Of a DNA stretch of 64,000 nt, positions 12,055 through 21,793 are shown in pieces. Numbering within the stretch: position 1 is the stretch's first letter; every line of letters begins with the position of its first letter. Position numbers and translations under genes: made by a program. The stretch spans positions 19,025,917 to 19,089,916 of the forward strand of contig CM046832.1 in the NCBI GenBank assembly GCA_025618425.1. Direction: 5' to 3'. A model generated the notes under the pieces. It searched no databases. It was not told the origin of the DNA and worked only from the letters and a program-made list of their open reading frames with translations. Source of the stretch: Heliocidaris tuberculata (taxonomy: Eukaryota; Echinodermata; Echinoidea; Camarodonta; Echinometridae).

Positions 12055-12549
12055 AATCACCCTGAAGATTACTTGAGTTTAAAAAATGCAGAAAAAATAA
12101 AGAAAAATATTGGCGAAGGTTTGATGAAAATCGGTCAAATAATAAAAGAGTTATGACTATTTAAAGTTTTGGATTCGTGACGTCACATGCGAGCAGCTGC
12201 CCATTGGTCATGTAATAAATATTCCATATATTCACATTTTTTTTTACGTTCCACGATAAATTAATATTGTTTCTTTTCAGAATCTAGTATTGAATAACAT
12301 TTCTGACAATATATCAAATGCACAGACGAAAATATTCTAAATTTTCGGAGAAAACTGTATTTTATGGAATATTTATCACATTATATAATGGAGGAGCTGC
12401 TCGCATGTGACGTCACAAAATCAAAACTTCAAAAGTCCATAACTCCGTTATTCTTTAACGGATTTTGTCCAAACTTTCGCCAATATTTTTCTTTATTTTT
12501 TCTGCATTTTTAAAACTCAAGTAATCTTCGGGGTGAACTTCCCCTTTAA
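12055..12549. mobile_element. Long-TIR MITE inserted in the LINE reverse transcriptase
   Basis: Arms of about 155 bp (12055-12210 and 12390-12549) are inverted copies with differences. They share CCTGAAGATTACTTGAG/CTCAAGTAATCTTCGGGGTG, TGCAGAAAAAATAAAGAAAA, and GTGACGTCACATGCGAGCAG. The right end extends to AACTTCCCCTTTAA; the left end is more degraded. Removing the block restores the order of the LINE reading, which supports it as an insertion. Non-coding. Confidence 0.75.
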
Positions 12550-13870
12550 CTGAATGGATTGTGCCTGACAAATGGAAAGTCGCAAAAGTAATACCGATAC
12601 ACAAAAAAGGAGATAAACTTGATTTCAATAATTACAGGCCAATCTCGTTGTTGCCTTGCGCCTCTAAAGTTATGGAAAGAGTTGTTCAACTGCAATTGCT
12701 TGATTATTTAAAGTCTCATTCCTTGCTAAGCCAAAATCAGGCTGGTTTTCGTCCAAAACACTCCATCGTGACAGCATTAGCCATAGTCACGGATGAGTGG
12801 TTTCATTCTATTGATAAAGGTAATTACATTGGAACGATTTTTTTTTGTCGATTTGCAAAAAGCCTTTGATAATAATGGTTGATCACCTAATCCTTCTATC
12901 TAAACTTGAATGTATGGGTGTTACTGGTGTAGAATTAGAGTGGTTCAAAAATTATTTATCAAACAGAAAAATAAGAACTTCGGTCAATAATGTACTTTCT
13001 GAAGAAAAATCAACTAGAAAGGAGTGCCGCAAGGTTCCCTGCTAGGGCCTCTGTTCTTCATAATTTTCATTAATGACATAAATTCTGATTTCAACAACTG
13101 CAAGTTGCATCTTTATGTAGATGACATGGTCATATACTATTCACATCAAAATTCCAAAGTTGTCGAATATGTTTTAAATAAAGAACTTAAAAGCCTGGAA
13201 GCGTGGATGATTAACAACAACTTAAAAATCAATTACGACAAAACTGTATGCAAGTTACTTGGAACATATAACATGCTTTTAAAAAAAAGCGCTTTTAAAT
13301 ATCAAAATCAAAGAACAACAGTTGTCCCAAGTAGAAAGCTTTAAGTACCCTGGTGTAATTATGGATGAAAAATTAAAATGGGATGTACACATTGAACAAA
13401 CGTGTAACAAGCAAGGTAAAATGATTAGCTATTTGGGTAGGCTTAGACAATTTGTGAGTATGTCTGAATTGAAATTAATCTATAATTCCATCATATTACC
13501 TCATTTCATTTTGATTACGGGGATGTGCTATGGCAATCTGTCAGCAGTAACTGTTTAATTCAACTCCAAAAAATTCAAAATAGGGCTGGTAGAATAATAC
13601 TAAAAGTTAACCCTTATTCTCTCATACCTCTACCAGTCAAATTCATAGTTGTCTGGGTTGGCAAAATTAATGATACCTGAAAGGCAAAAGATCCATTTGT
13701 TACTTCCTACTTACAAAATATTGAATAACATGACCCATCTGAATACATGAAAGACATGTTTGAGTTCAAACCCTGGCCATATTCCCTCCGTAATCAACAT
13801 AATCTCTCTTTACCCAAGCCGAGAACAAATTATTGTAAAAGATGATTCGTGTACAGAGCTTCTTCTCAAC
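12550..13870 (+). pseudogene. LINE reverse transcriptase core and tail, frameshifted
   Basis: In order: VPDKWKVAKVIPIHKKGD, NNYRPISLLPCASKVMERVV, QAGFRPKHS, a frameshift at about 12836-12850 inside the DLQKAFD motif, LEWFKNYLSNR, a second frameshift before VPQGSLLGPLFFIIFIND (13024 onward), the catalytic YVDDM at about 13114-13128, then ESFKYPGVIMDEKLKW, IYNSIILPHF and a damaged C-terminal tail. This is the palm of a CR1/Jockey-type RT. The two catalytic aspartates (YVDD) are retained but the reading frame is broken at least three times. Confidence 0.78.
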
Positions 13871-13938
13871 ATAATGAATTATCCCCTGATATGCGCTATA
13901 TTGCCCTATATTGTTGTACCTCTTTGTATTATTATGTT

Positions 13939-13939
<1 letters not shown>

Positions 13940-14005
<66 letters not shown>
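13940..14005. repeat. (TA)n microsatellite
   Basis: About 66 bp of nearly pure TA lies inside the 3' region of the split LINE. Confidence 0.95.
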
Positions 14006-14399
14006 TGTGTGTCTTTTCTTTTTCTTTTATTTCGTTTTCGATTGATAATTTAAAATAATTTATTTTGTTTTCGTTTCTTGTGTAGCGTAAGTATATATTA
14101 TTTTTGTATATTATTGTAAACTTGCCCCATGGAAGACCAGCAGCAACAATTATAGTTGCAGCTGAAAATTGTGTATATTTGCTCTGTATGTAATTTTATC
14201 GGATTTTATAATACGGAAATAAAAACAACAACAATGGTCGAGTTTGTATTACTTTTCTATTATTAAGTTTATTAACTTCGATTAGACTAGAGTTGACGTC
14301 TTATGCCTTTAGGGATCTAGACCTAACAAAGTTCCACTGTATTATTTGAATTAGTTGATACATTCATATAGACTAATTGTTTCTTTGGAATAACGTTAC

Positions 14400-14557
14400 C
14401 TTTTCCTTGTCCTTGAGCTTGTGTTGGAACACTTCCCGTAGTTCCCTGGCCCTCTCTTCCGAGTACTGCAGCTCAAAAACTGAACCCGTTTGTCGAAGTG
14501 GAACTGGAAGTTGACCGCATTCACAGCAATTTTTTTCTAGTATAGTTCATACCCAAA
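14400..14557 (-). CDS. Possible host exon with splice donor (unrecognised)
   Basis: On the minus strand an open frame of about 45 codons runs from about 14557 to 14400. It includes a charged, helix-prone segment reading YSEERARELREVFQHKLKDK and stops exactly at a good donor (AAG then GTAACG). It starts just after an in-frame stop and has no ATG in that frame, so it would need an upstream acceptor. The acceptors I see are weak. Codon use looks less AT-biased than the surroundings. I do not recognise the protein. It could be a real internal exon of a host gene or chance. Confidence 0.27.
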
Positions 14558-15268
14558 ATCACAGATCTGCACGCTCCTTGCACTTTCTAAAACTCCTCTC
14601 CTCTCACGACATGTTTATTGCATGCACTGGAGCTCGCTGTAGCTAGCGCGCGCTAGTGTTATGTATACAACTGTATACTGCGCGTGATTGGCTGAAAAGC
14701 TTGAAGTGCTGTAAAACGTTACTCGATACATGCACAGTGATTGGGCAATTTCTGTGGAAACAAATCAACATTTCTAACCACTTTTTTCCCCATTTTTAAA
14801 AAAAACTTGTGTGCATTTATTTTGATTGACGAGTTTTGAATATAATATTTGAATATATATTTCAATAATTTCCACTACTTAAAAAGTAGATGCGCTCGAG
14901 ATGTCACAAAACTGACGAATTTTGAGGCTCGCCTGGCGGCGGCCTATACAGCTTTTTACAACATTATTCGGGATTTTCGGGATGTGGCATATGCGTAAGC
15001 GTCGAATAATGTTGATGTTGATTGGACAGCTAGCACTGTCCTCTAGCGCATGCATTTTGAAAGAGCCCTCTTGAATGCCAGGTCGAAATACCTTTAAAAT
15101 TACGAACGCCCTTTCCGGCAAGACTGACCGTTATACTTACTAAACGCAATGGGGAACAATCCCAGGAAGACTACCAGAATAATAAAGACTGACATCAACT
15201 ATATAAAACTGAAACACTTGCAGTTTACAATAACAATATTTTAAGTATAGAAATGGAAAAAGTGAATC
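14558..15268. other. No gene recognised; GC-richer, ATTGG boxes
   Basis: The stretch contains TGATTGGC/TGATTGGGC (inverted CCAAT boxes) near 14685-14745, an AGCGCGCGCTAG palindrome near 14644, and another TTGATTGGACAGC near 15017. This is promoter-like in flavour and lies upstream of the minus-strand candidate exon at 14400-14557. No transcript start can be placed. Confidence 0.3.
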
Positions 15269-15407
15269 GCAGGGGAGGTGAGATGGGGTAGGACTTTGTT
15301 GGGTGGATGGGATAAGGGTCAAGAGGACATTATGCCCCCCCCCCTCTCTCTCTTTCTCTCTCGCCATCTACCCAACAAAGTCCTATCCTACATCTCACCT
15401 CCCCTGC
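15269..15407. repeat. Inverted repeat, ~43-bp arms
   Basis: The left arm (15269-15310, GCAGGGGAGGTGAGATG...) and right arm (15364-15407) are near-perfect reverse complements. They share TAGGACTTTGTTGGGT. About 53 nt separate them, including a C9 run and a (CT)n tract. Probably a small foldback element. Confidence 0.75.
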
Positions 15408-15664
15408 ACCATGTACCATAACCCCATCCTGACTCCTATGAACACACCACTGAGTCTACCAGGGAAAGTTACAATGCTACAATAATAAATGCAGTCCCTG
15501 TTCACTCATGAATAAAATGTTAATCCCATAAACCACATATTTCACTCAGCAAACCCAAACTTATCACAATTGATCTTAATTTTTTTATATCATCCTCAAT
15601 TCCGTAAGCTCCAAAGGACTTTCCTCTCACAAACTGGAAGGCCCATTCCTGAGCAACCTAATTT
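15408..15664. other. No gene seen
   Basis: AT-rich DNA without a recognisable feature. Confidence 0.4.
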
Positions 15665-15852
15665 CCATATCCTTTACAAAAGTGAGCAGTGCTCGCCCAA
15701 GCATAAATTATTTTCGGACTTTTTGGTGTCATATGAAAGTTGAGTCTATGAGCTTTCCATACATATAAACCTCCCCCCCCCCCCCCCAGAATCATATATT
15801 TTTTATTTGGCAGCCATTTCAAAAGTGGAAAGTTTTTTTTCGAGACGCACGG
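15665..15852 (+). mobile_element. Relic of the CAGTGCGTCCC mariner-like MITE
   Basis: The stretch matches the right half of the 3223-4221 element in order: ACAAAAGTG, CTCGCCCAAGCATAAA, TTGGTGTCAT, TTATTTGG, and a right end CGAGACGCACGG followed by TA (15853). The left half is missing. A C15 run interrupts it. Confidence 0.5.
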
Positions 15853-16083
15853 TATAAGAATTAATCCATATGTAAGGTTATGATATGTCCGGATTTCAGT
15901 CAAATTGAATTATCGATATAGTTTTTGTTCCGTATCATTGCAATAAATTTAATACAAACCAATCTGATTTGCCTATCCAGGACTCTCCTTGTGGAGACTG
16001 CTGGTTTGCCCAGCTGTCAACAATTATCCGTTGATACCTGAAGTGGCTATTGTTTGCAATTGCATAATTATACCAATATATAC

Positions 16084-16113
16084 GTGTGTGTGTGTGCGTG
16101 TGTGTGTGTGTGC

Positions 16114-16159
<46 letters not shown>
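16084..16159. repeat. (TG)n followed by (TA)n
   Basis: TG dinucleotides with a few CG interruptions run from 16084 to 16134 and change to TA (16135-16159). The TA part borders the hammerhead-like element. Confidence 0.95.
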
Positions 16160-16219
16160 TGAAAGAAATGTCACTATGAGATGGTCGTAGCTTTTATTGT
16201 CCTCCTTTATTTATCAAGC

Positions 16220-16242
16220 TTTCGATTAATGATCTTCATCAG
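16220..16242 (-). ncRNA. Hammerhead-like core, arm A
   Basis: Minus strand: CTGATGA, a helix-II candidate (GATC, loop ATT, AATC) and GAAA. One helix-II pair is lost compared with the other two copies. See the copies at 16517-16539 and 22787-22809. Confidence 0.4.
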
Positions 16243-16310
16243 GACTTATAAAAACACAAAATGATGGCTGACATTTACATCGGAATGTACATTTCCAAAT
16301 AATAATATTA

Positions 16311-16311
<1 letters not shown>

Positions 16312-16394
<83 letters not shown>
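16312..16394. repeat. (ATT)n microsatellite
   Basis: About 83 bp of ATT repeats between the inverted arms of the hammerhead-like element. Confidence 0.95.
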
Positions 16395-16516
16395 GCTTTC
16401 GTTCTATCTATTATAATTATTATTATAATCATAATAATTATAATAACTAATATTATCATTTGGAAATGTATATTCCAATGTAAATGTCAGCCATCATTTT
16501 GTGTTTTTACACAGTC

Positions 16517-16539
16517 CTGATGAAGATCATTGATCGAAA
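16517..16539 (+). ncRNA. Hammerhead-like core, arm B
   Basis: CTGATGA, A, GATC-ATT-GATC and GAAA in the order of hammerhead ribozyme conserved boxes. Helix II would be four pairs. Downstream, helix III is weaker here than in the 22787 copy (AGCG against AAGCT). Confidence 0.42.
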
Positions 16540-16682
16540 GCGTGACAAATAAAGAAGGACAATAAAAGCTACGACCGTCTTATAGTGATATTTCTTTCAA
16601 TATACCTTCCACTAAAACATCCATGAGTGATCACCAGCGTTGTGTTCGAGGAACATTTCTTATTATATATATATATATATAT

Positions 16683-17840
16683 TCTTAATAACTGCTGGAG
16701 TAAATTACCCTCAAAAGATTAGTGCTGAAATCATGCACAACGAACTGGAGCTAAACTCAGCTTTGATAAAAACAAAAACCTCTCCCGAACTCCCCTGAAA
16801 TGTAACATCGATGTATAAATTTCACTGGATAGAAAATCCGTCTGTTTGGAGGAGTTAATAACATTTTTTTGACTTTTGAAGCTCTCCTCCAAGACAGACG
16901 GAAGCATCCCATAGTCACTGTTATCAAGTACCTCTCTGCCCGCGTTATGTATAGTAGCTATGGGGAAAAAGGGTGAGGTACCTCACCCAAAACATTTTCT
17001 ACAAAATAAAAGTTGTTCAGGGAAAATTAGACAGGTTATTGTGATGAATATATACTTAATATAGTGCACTCACCCGTTTTTAGAAATAATTCCAAATTTA
17101 CAGATATTTTACCCCATCACAGACAAATTAGGTAAGCACATAACGGGAGACCCCAACGGGGGCAGACTTCTGTCTATGTTGGAGAGGAATTCCGTGAAGC
17201 AAGACGTAGTCTCAGGGGAGCATATCCCCAAGCGAAATAGACTGATTTTTCAGTCTACAGTTTCATAATACGGTGCATGTAGGCCTATACATTTTGTGAA
17301 GGTTGTACGACAGTTGGTCCGGCGACGATCGATTGCTCCGCGGTGATTTCCTATACACTAAACGAATTTTTAATATGAACCCTGGACCAAACACAATACC
17401 TGACCCTATATGACCTGACCCTAATCCCAAATCTCACCTAAAACCCTATTGCAACCCTAACACGAAACAAAGCCCGTAGCAACTGTCGCCGGAGCATAAT
17501 CATGTCAGAGCACCTGTCATGAAATATGGGATGTATAGGCTATAAGGCCTTGCCTATTACATGATGTTGGACTTTTATTTACATAGTAAAACGTACTTTG
17601 ACAAGACAATGAATTATGTTGAATATCACGAACGACAGTTGAGATATCGTTCACAACATAGATTTTTTTTTCAAAAATGTAAATGATAAATTATGCGAAG
17701 ACTCTTTATCCAATACCCAGTTGAGTGGACGAATGCATAAATAGATCGAAGTACGCCATAGCTGATCTTGAACTTATCATTTGGCAGAAAAATATCACAA
17801 AAGATTGTATGAATATCGATCGCTGCATTGATGTGTAGAG
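16683..17840. other. No gene recognised
   Basis: Mixed sequence without a supported gene. It includes a short (TA)n at 16663-16682 next to the preceding element, and otherwise only short open frames. Confidence 0.4.
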
Positions 17841-18045
17841 GTGTCGTAGCTGAGTGGTTAAAAGGTCTCGACTGGAAATGTGAGGACCGTGGGTTCGATC
17901 TCCGGTACGGCACTTATGCCCTTGAGGAAGGCATTTCATCTACATTGTTCTATTATCGTACTAAAATGGTGTTTGGTATATTAATATGTGTGTGAGTGCG
18001 TTTCTTTCTTTTAAAAATTATAAAAAAGAAATTAAAAAAATTTAC
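17841..18045 (+). mobile_element. tRNA-derived SINE
   Basis: The first 73 nt are tRNA-like. The acceptor arms GTGTCGT (17841-17847) and ACGGCAC (17907-17913) pair. The A box TAGCTGAGTGG is at 17847-17857 and a B box GGTTCGATC at 17892-17900. The anticodon-loop equivalent contains GGA, but there is no long variable arm and the T-stem is degenerate, so it is not a working tRNA-Ser. A TGCCCTTGAGGAAGGCATTT segment follows; similar segments follow the tRNA head in many aquatic-animal SINEs. An A-rich tail ends near 18045. Confidence 0.65.
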
Positions 18046-18182
18046 GTAATTTTTATGCGGAAACTTCCAGCCGAATATAAGCATGCTTGAATTTATAGAC
18101 GCAGATATGCTGTTGGGCAATAGGCCATTTTCGTCGTGTATTCAAATTTATACATGTTTGCCTAGTGACAAACTATTACATA

Positions 18183-18339
18183 CACCTGTAAAAACCTATT
18201 CTCTTCAATAGTCAGAAGGTGAATTTCATGTATTAGGCGTTGTTAGGTTGGGCAAGCCAAAAATGTTTGTCCACTCTAACAACGCCTAATACATGAAATT
18301 CACCTTCTGACTATTGAAGAGAATAGGTTTTTACAGGTG
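18183..18339. repeat. Perfect 64-bp inverted repeat (hairpin)
   Basis: Positions 18183-18246 and 18276-18339 are exact reverse complements with a 29-nt loop. The similarity continues outward for about 20 more bases with a few mismatches (AACTATTACAT on both sides). Perfect arms suggest a recent inverted duplication, gene conversion, or selection on a double-stranded RNA. No transcript evidence is available. Confidence 0.92.
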
Positions 18340-19257
18340 GATGTAATAGTTCGTTACCTAGAGTTTGACAAAGAGGTAAGCATTAAATTTGAATGCATTA
18401 TGAAATCAGTACGATTATTCGAATCAGCAAATAATTACATTTGCGAGAGAATACAGGGTAATACAAGGTTAGGGCGATGTGCATTACAGGCTTGCTGCAT
18501 TAGCTTGCTATATTCTGTTTCCACGGCGTTTGCAGACGACCAAATATCAAAGCGCGAGCTTTTGGGCAAACGCGGGATATCGCAGTGCAAAAAACACGCC
18601 CCCACCGCATGCCTGTGATTGGTGGACAACTGCGCATTAAGAGCCATATAACGGCGTCCTTGGAGACAGCCAATCAACTTGTGCGCAGGCTCGGGTTAGC
18701 ACCACCCCTACGCGTATAGTAGCCAATCAAAGGCGCTAATCAACAGAAGGAACGCGCGCATGGTTCTCCAAATCTGAATCATGGTTTCAGACTCAACTCA
18801 ACCTCTGGGGACAATGGATGTTATTTTGCCCTCCCTCCTTCCCTGTATAAAATACTAGTAGAGTAACCGGTAGGGCAGCGGATAAGTACATGATCAAAAC
18901 AAGGTTAAGGTGGAAGAAAGAGTATTACATGTAAATCTCAGGGAAATAGTCAGCCATATGGCAAATACCGCATATGGGATACAAGGTCAGAGGAAAGGAA
19001 TGGAAAAAAAAAATGAAATAAATAATTGGGGGAAAAAAAAGTGGTAAAAAAAATTAAAAAATCATAACATGGTGCACTTGCAAATTCAGCAGGAACGAAT
19101 AATTAAAGGATGACGTGATTCCCATTAATAAACCAAACACGAACTGATGAGCGCCTGGAAGGGCCCTCGCAAGAAAGAGTGTGCTTCATGTTTTTAGTTG
19201 AATATACATTGTAGCTCAATACCAGATTGAAGTTGGTTACACACGGAATTTTCATTC
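18340..19257. other. No gene recognised; CCAAT-box cluster
   Basis: No coding frame with a known domain. Between about 18590 and 18770 the DNA is GC-richer and holds TGATTGGTGG, AGCCAATCAA and AGCCAATCAAAGG, i.e. three CCAAT-type boxes within about 120 bp, so a promoter is possible but unproven. Confidence 0.3.
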
Positions 19258-19390
19258 AGTCGTTGGCTGGTTGGTCAGGCTTGGAAACCTAAAAATTGGT
19301 TGGACAATGTATGTGTATTTCTTGGTGGGGATATTGTATTTTCTCATTCATTCATTGGTTGGTGGGTTGGGCTTGGAAACCTAAATAATA
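19258..19390 (+). repeat. TTGGTTGG/GCTTGGAAACCTAAA tandem repeat, part 1
   Basis: About one and a half degenerate units of ~90 bp. Each has TTGGTTGG-like runs, GCTTGGAAACCTAAA, ATGTATGTGTATTT and GGGGATATTGTATTTTCTCA. The same units resume at 20525-20850, so the 19390-20520 block appears to interrupt or separate one array. Confidence 0.6.
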
Positions 19391-20524
19391 AATTTAAACA
19401 AACAAAATAAATAAATAAAAAAAATGATTGGATAATGGGACATCCAATCCTCACTGTTTGATGCTTTTAACTGATATTTTGTATTTCAGTTGAATATGAT
19501 GCCTATACTGATGTATAATGTGATCTATGGTATTTGGTCCACAAATAGAGAAAACATAATTTGTGGGTGGGGCTTCAAGTTCAGCGTGACAGACGGGACA
19601 TGAATTTACCAAGCCATTCCTGCTGATACTTATTGACAAAACTCTCCTCATAGGAAAATCTTGAAACAAAATGTGTGTATTCATATTATTACTCGTCTGT
19701 GCCTTCTTGAAACCTGCTATTATACATTTGAAATTTCATCTGGCTTTTGGGGGGAAATGCCAAAAAAGTGAGCGTGACAGACGGGACACATTGAGATTGC
19801 ACACGAAATACAATATTTAAAGATAACAAAATTTCCAGCATTTAATACTCTATTCTTCTGTTCTAAAGGGGCTGACTGGTTATCTTTATATATATATATA
19901 TAATGAAATATAATAGTCAGAGGATTTTAATTTTCATCCATCAGAAAATTTTCATGTAGTCCCACGCATATAGCTTTTTGATGTAAATGAAAAACGCGAC
20001 AGACGGGACATCAGTTTATGATTGATCATTATCTTCACAATATTGTATTCCACCAAGTTAGCAGAAGAAATGAACTTCCCCCCTACCAAAGAGCAAGACA
20101 GCAAAATTTTATTCCAAATCTTGGATCCAGGTTATCGTAAAAGTAAAAAAATACTTTTAAAAACGTGACAGATGGGACAAAAATCCATCTGACCTTTGAC
20201 CTCCTTTAAATCTTAAAATTTATCATATTTTTGAACTTTCTGTAAACAGATGTAAAATTCACCTTAGCCCTAACCAGATTTGATTAACTTATCATAATAA
20301 CAGCAGAAATTTCAGAAAACGACTCAATATGTGACTACCATATTTTTACTGTAAAAATGTATACCTTCATTTATGGGTCAGAAAATTGTAATTTTTGGTC
20401 AAAATATCATGATAGTCAAAAGTTTGAATATTGTTCCATAAAGTTTGAATCAAATTTATTCAAGTTCAAATTACACTGTGTATTTTCACCCTAAGTTGAC
20501 ATTTTTATGGAATTACCGTATGCA
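19391..20524. repeat. Block with four GTGACAGACGGGACA motifs
   Basis: A 15-16 bp motif recurs at 19584-19600, 19772-19788, 19995-20010 (CGCGAC start) and 20164-20179 (one change, GATGGG). The end-to-end spacing is 188, 222 and 169 bp. The DNA between the motifs is not obviously repeated. I recognise no gene in it. The block sits between two parts of a TTGGTTGG repeat array. Confidence 0.65.
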
Positions 20525-20850
20525 TATACATGTATCTTGGTGAGGACATTGTATTTCTTCATTCATTCTGTGGTTGGTTGGCTTGGCTTGGAAACCTAAA
20601 AAATGGCATACAATGTATGCATGTATTTTGGTGAGGATATTGTATTTTTTCACTCATGCATCGGTTGGTTGGTTGGTTGGGCTTGCATATATCTTGTTGA
20701 GGACATTGTATTTCTTCATTCATTCATTGGTTGGTTGGTTGGTCTCGGATACGGTCGGATCATGTATGCATTGATGTTGGGGAGGATATTGCATGTTTCA
20801 GTTATTCATTGGTTGGTTGGTTGGGCTTGAAAACAAAAACAAACAAACAA
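20525..20850 (+). repeat. TTGGTTGG/ATTGTATTT tandem repeat, part 2
   Basis: Roughly three to four units of ~90 bp, each with TTGGTGAGGA(C/T)ATTGTATTTCTTCATTCATT-like and GGTTGGTTGGTTGG segments. The array ends in an AAACAAAC-rich tract at about 20830-20860. Confidence 0.75.
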
Positions 20851-21062
20851 ACAAACAAAAGAAAAAAAAGATGGCTGTACAACGTACATGTGTGTATTTT
20901 CTTAAGTCAGTCAGGAGAGTTGGCTGGTTAGGCTGAAAATTGAGAAAGGTTTAGGGCTCTTGACGGTACAAGGTTTGGATGGGTTTTAATATTGTTTTCC
21001 CATCAGTTCAGGTCAATCGTAGGGGGAAGGGTTCTATTATAGGTAAAGAAAAATGGGAGATG

Positions 21063-21345
21063 GGAATCAGTGTCCCTGGAAACGCCTGTCCCGGGACACC
21101 GGCTGGATGTCTTCCTCCCGCAGGTCACGTGACCAGGTTGCCCTCCTAGAATTCATGTTCAGGTCTTGAAGCATCTCTCCCTCCTACATGTACATGTGAA
21201 TATTCTGACACATTTGAGAAGTTTGTATTGAATAGATGATAACTCTTTGAGGGGAATCCGCGTCCCAGGAAACTCTTGTCCTGGGATCCCGCTGATGTCT
21301 TCCTCGCGGCAGGTCATGTGACTCGGATTCCCCCCTTACGTCATT
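21063..21345 (+). repeat. Diverged ~190-bp tandem duplication
   Basis: Two copies (about 21063-21155 and 21250-21345) share GGGAATC, GTCCC.GGAAAC, TGTCC.GGGA, GATGTCTTCCTC and GCAGGTCA.GTGAC in the same order and spacing. Each holds a small internal palindrome (TCCCGGGA-like). No coding frame is convincing. Confidence 0.65.
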
Positions 21346-21447
21346 TGATGCCAGTTGAATACTTACTGCACTATGACAAATTTTGTGCTAATGAACTATG
21401 ACGGAAATTGGTTTTAAAACCTGGGAATTTGTTCTAATACTATAGCA

Positions 21448-21482
21448 TCTCTTATTCAATTCAATTGATTTCTCACATTATG
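21448..21482 (+). repeat. Direct repeat, left copy
   Basis: TCTCTTATTCAATTCAATTG and its continuation GATTTCTCACATTAT recur with one change at 21873-21907. The pair encloses the tRNA-like sequence at 21722-21793. Confidence 0.75.
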
Positions 21483-21721
21483 TAAATTTACCCACGAGAG
21501 TTGCCGATGCTACAGTATTAGTCAAGAACAAATTTCTCACACATTGTAAATGATTAATTAATTCTAATACATGAATCCGCCATGGATCTAGCTAGGCATG
21601 CGGCTTTTCATTGTTCAATACTCCCCTGTCCCTCAAAGAAAAGGAATAGAGTATCTGCGAAGGGGTTGCAAGGGCTGCCTGTCGGTGTTTGTACCTGGTG
21701 TAGCCAAATACCACTCAACCC

Positions 21722-21793
21722 GCCTCCGTGGTCTAGTGGTTAAGGCGTTTGGCGAACAGTGCCAAAGACCCGGGTTCGACTCCCGGCGGAGAC
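21722..21793 (+). tRNA. tRNA-like sequence with T5 terminator, anticodon unclear
   Basis: The 72-nt sequence has acceptor strands GCCTCCG and CGGAGAC (one mismatch), a D-arm GTCT...AGGC, an anticodon-type stem TTGGC/GCCAA, and a perfect T-arm CCGGG-TTCGACT-CCCGG. TTTTT at 21796-21800 is a pol III terminator. The anticodon loop reads GAACAGT, without the obligatory U33, so no amino acid can be assigned. It may be a tRNA pseudogene or the head of a SINE. The strong T-arm and terminator argue that it was once transcribed by pol III. Confidence 0.5.

Larger units (their letters stand above)
9866..14235 (+). mobile_element. CR1/Jockey-type LINE, split by two later insertions
   Basis: Plus-strand pieces at 9890-10185, 10971-12054 and 12550-13870 line up in order as endonuclease, linker, reverse transcriptase and C-terminal tail of one non-LTR retrotransposon. 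An AT-rich 3' region with a (TA)n run (13940-14005) follows, ending near AATAAAAACAACAACAA at about 14219-14235. The endonuclease reading is interrupted exactly between ...NWY and RPPNS by an antisense LINE (10190-10970). The RT reading is interrupted between ...TFLI and LTEWIVPDKWK by a TIR element (12055-12549). Several frameshifts make it inactive. Confidence 0.8.
16160..16662 (-). mobile_element. TA-flanked element with two inverted hammerhead-like arms
   Basis: Two ~150-bp arms (16160-16310 and 16450-16612) are inverted copies. Both contain AAATGTCAGCCATCATTTTG, the CTGATGA...GAAA core, GGACAATAAAAGCTACGACC and ATTTCTTTCAAT. An (ATT)n tract lies between them. The right end (16644-16662) is the reverse complement of the left end of the 22357-22876 element. 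(TA)n lies on both sides, which fits insertion into TA microsatellites. No protein is encoded. Penelope-like elements and their derivatives are a known group that carries hammerhead motifs; membership here is inference. Confidence 0.6.

Noticed and set aside
16226..16459. Isoleucine-rich open frames
   Set aside because: Translations of (ATT)n microsatellite; the same applies at 22405-22717, 28681-29089 and 50438-50725.
17841..17913. Functional tRNA-Ser (GGA)
   Set aside because: The acceptor stem pairs, but the long variable arm required for tRNA-Ser is missing and the T-stem is mispaired. The downstream body marks it as a SINE.
19451..19684. 77-codon minus frame with a CPVCH segment
   Set aside because: The CPVCH comes from the antisense of the GTGACAGACGGGACA motif; there is no second metal-binding pair and no domain.
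19584..20179. CRISPR-like direct repeats
   Set aside because: Motifs are 15-16 bp at irregular 169-222 bp spacing; no cas genes; eukaryotic context.
20574..20931. Tryptophan/glycine/valine-rich frames
   Set aside because: Translations of the TTGGTTGG tandem array.
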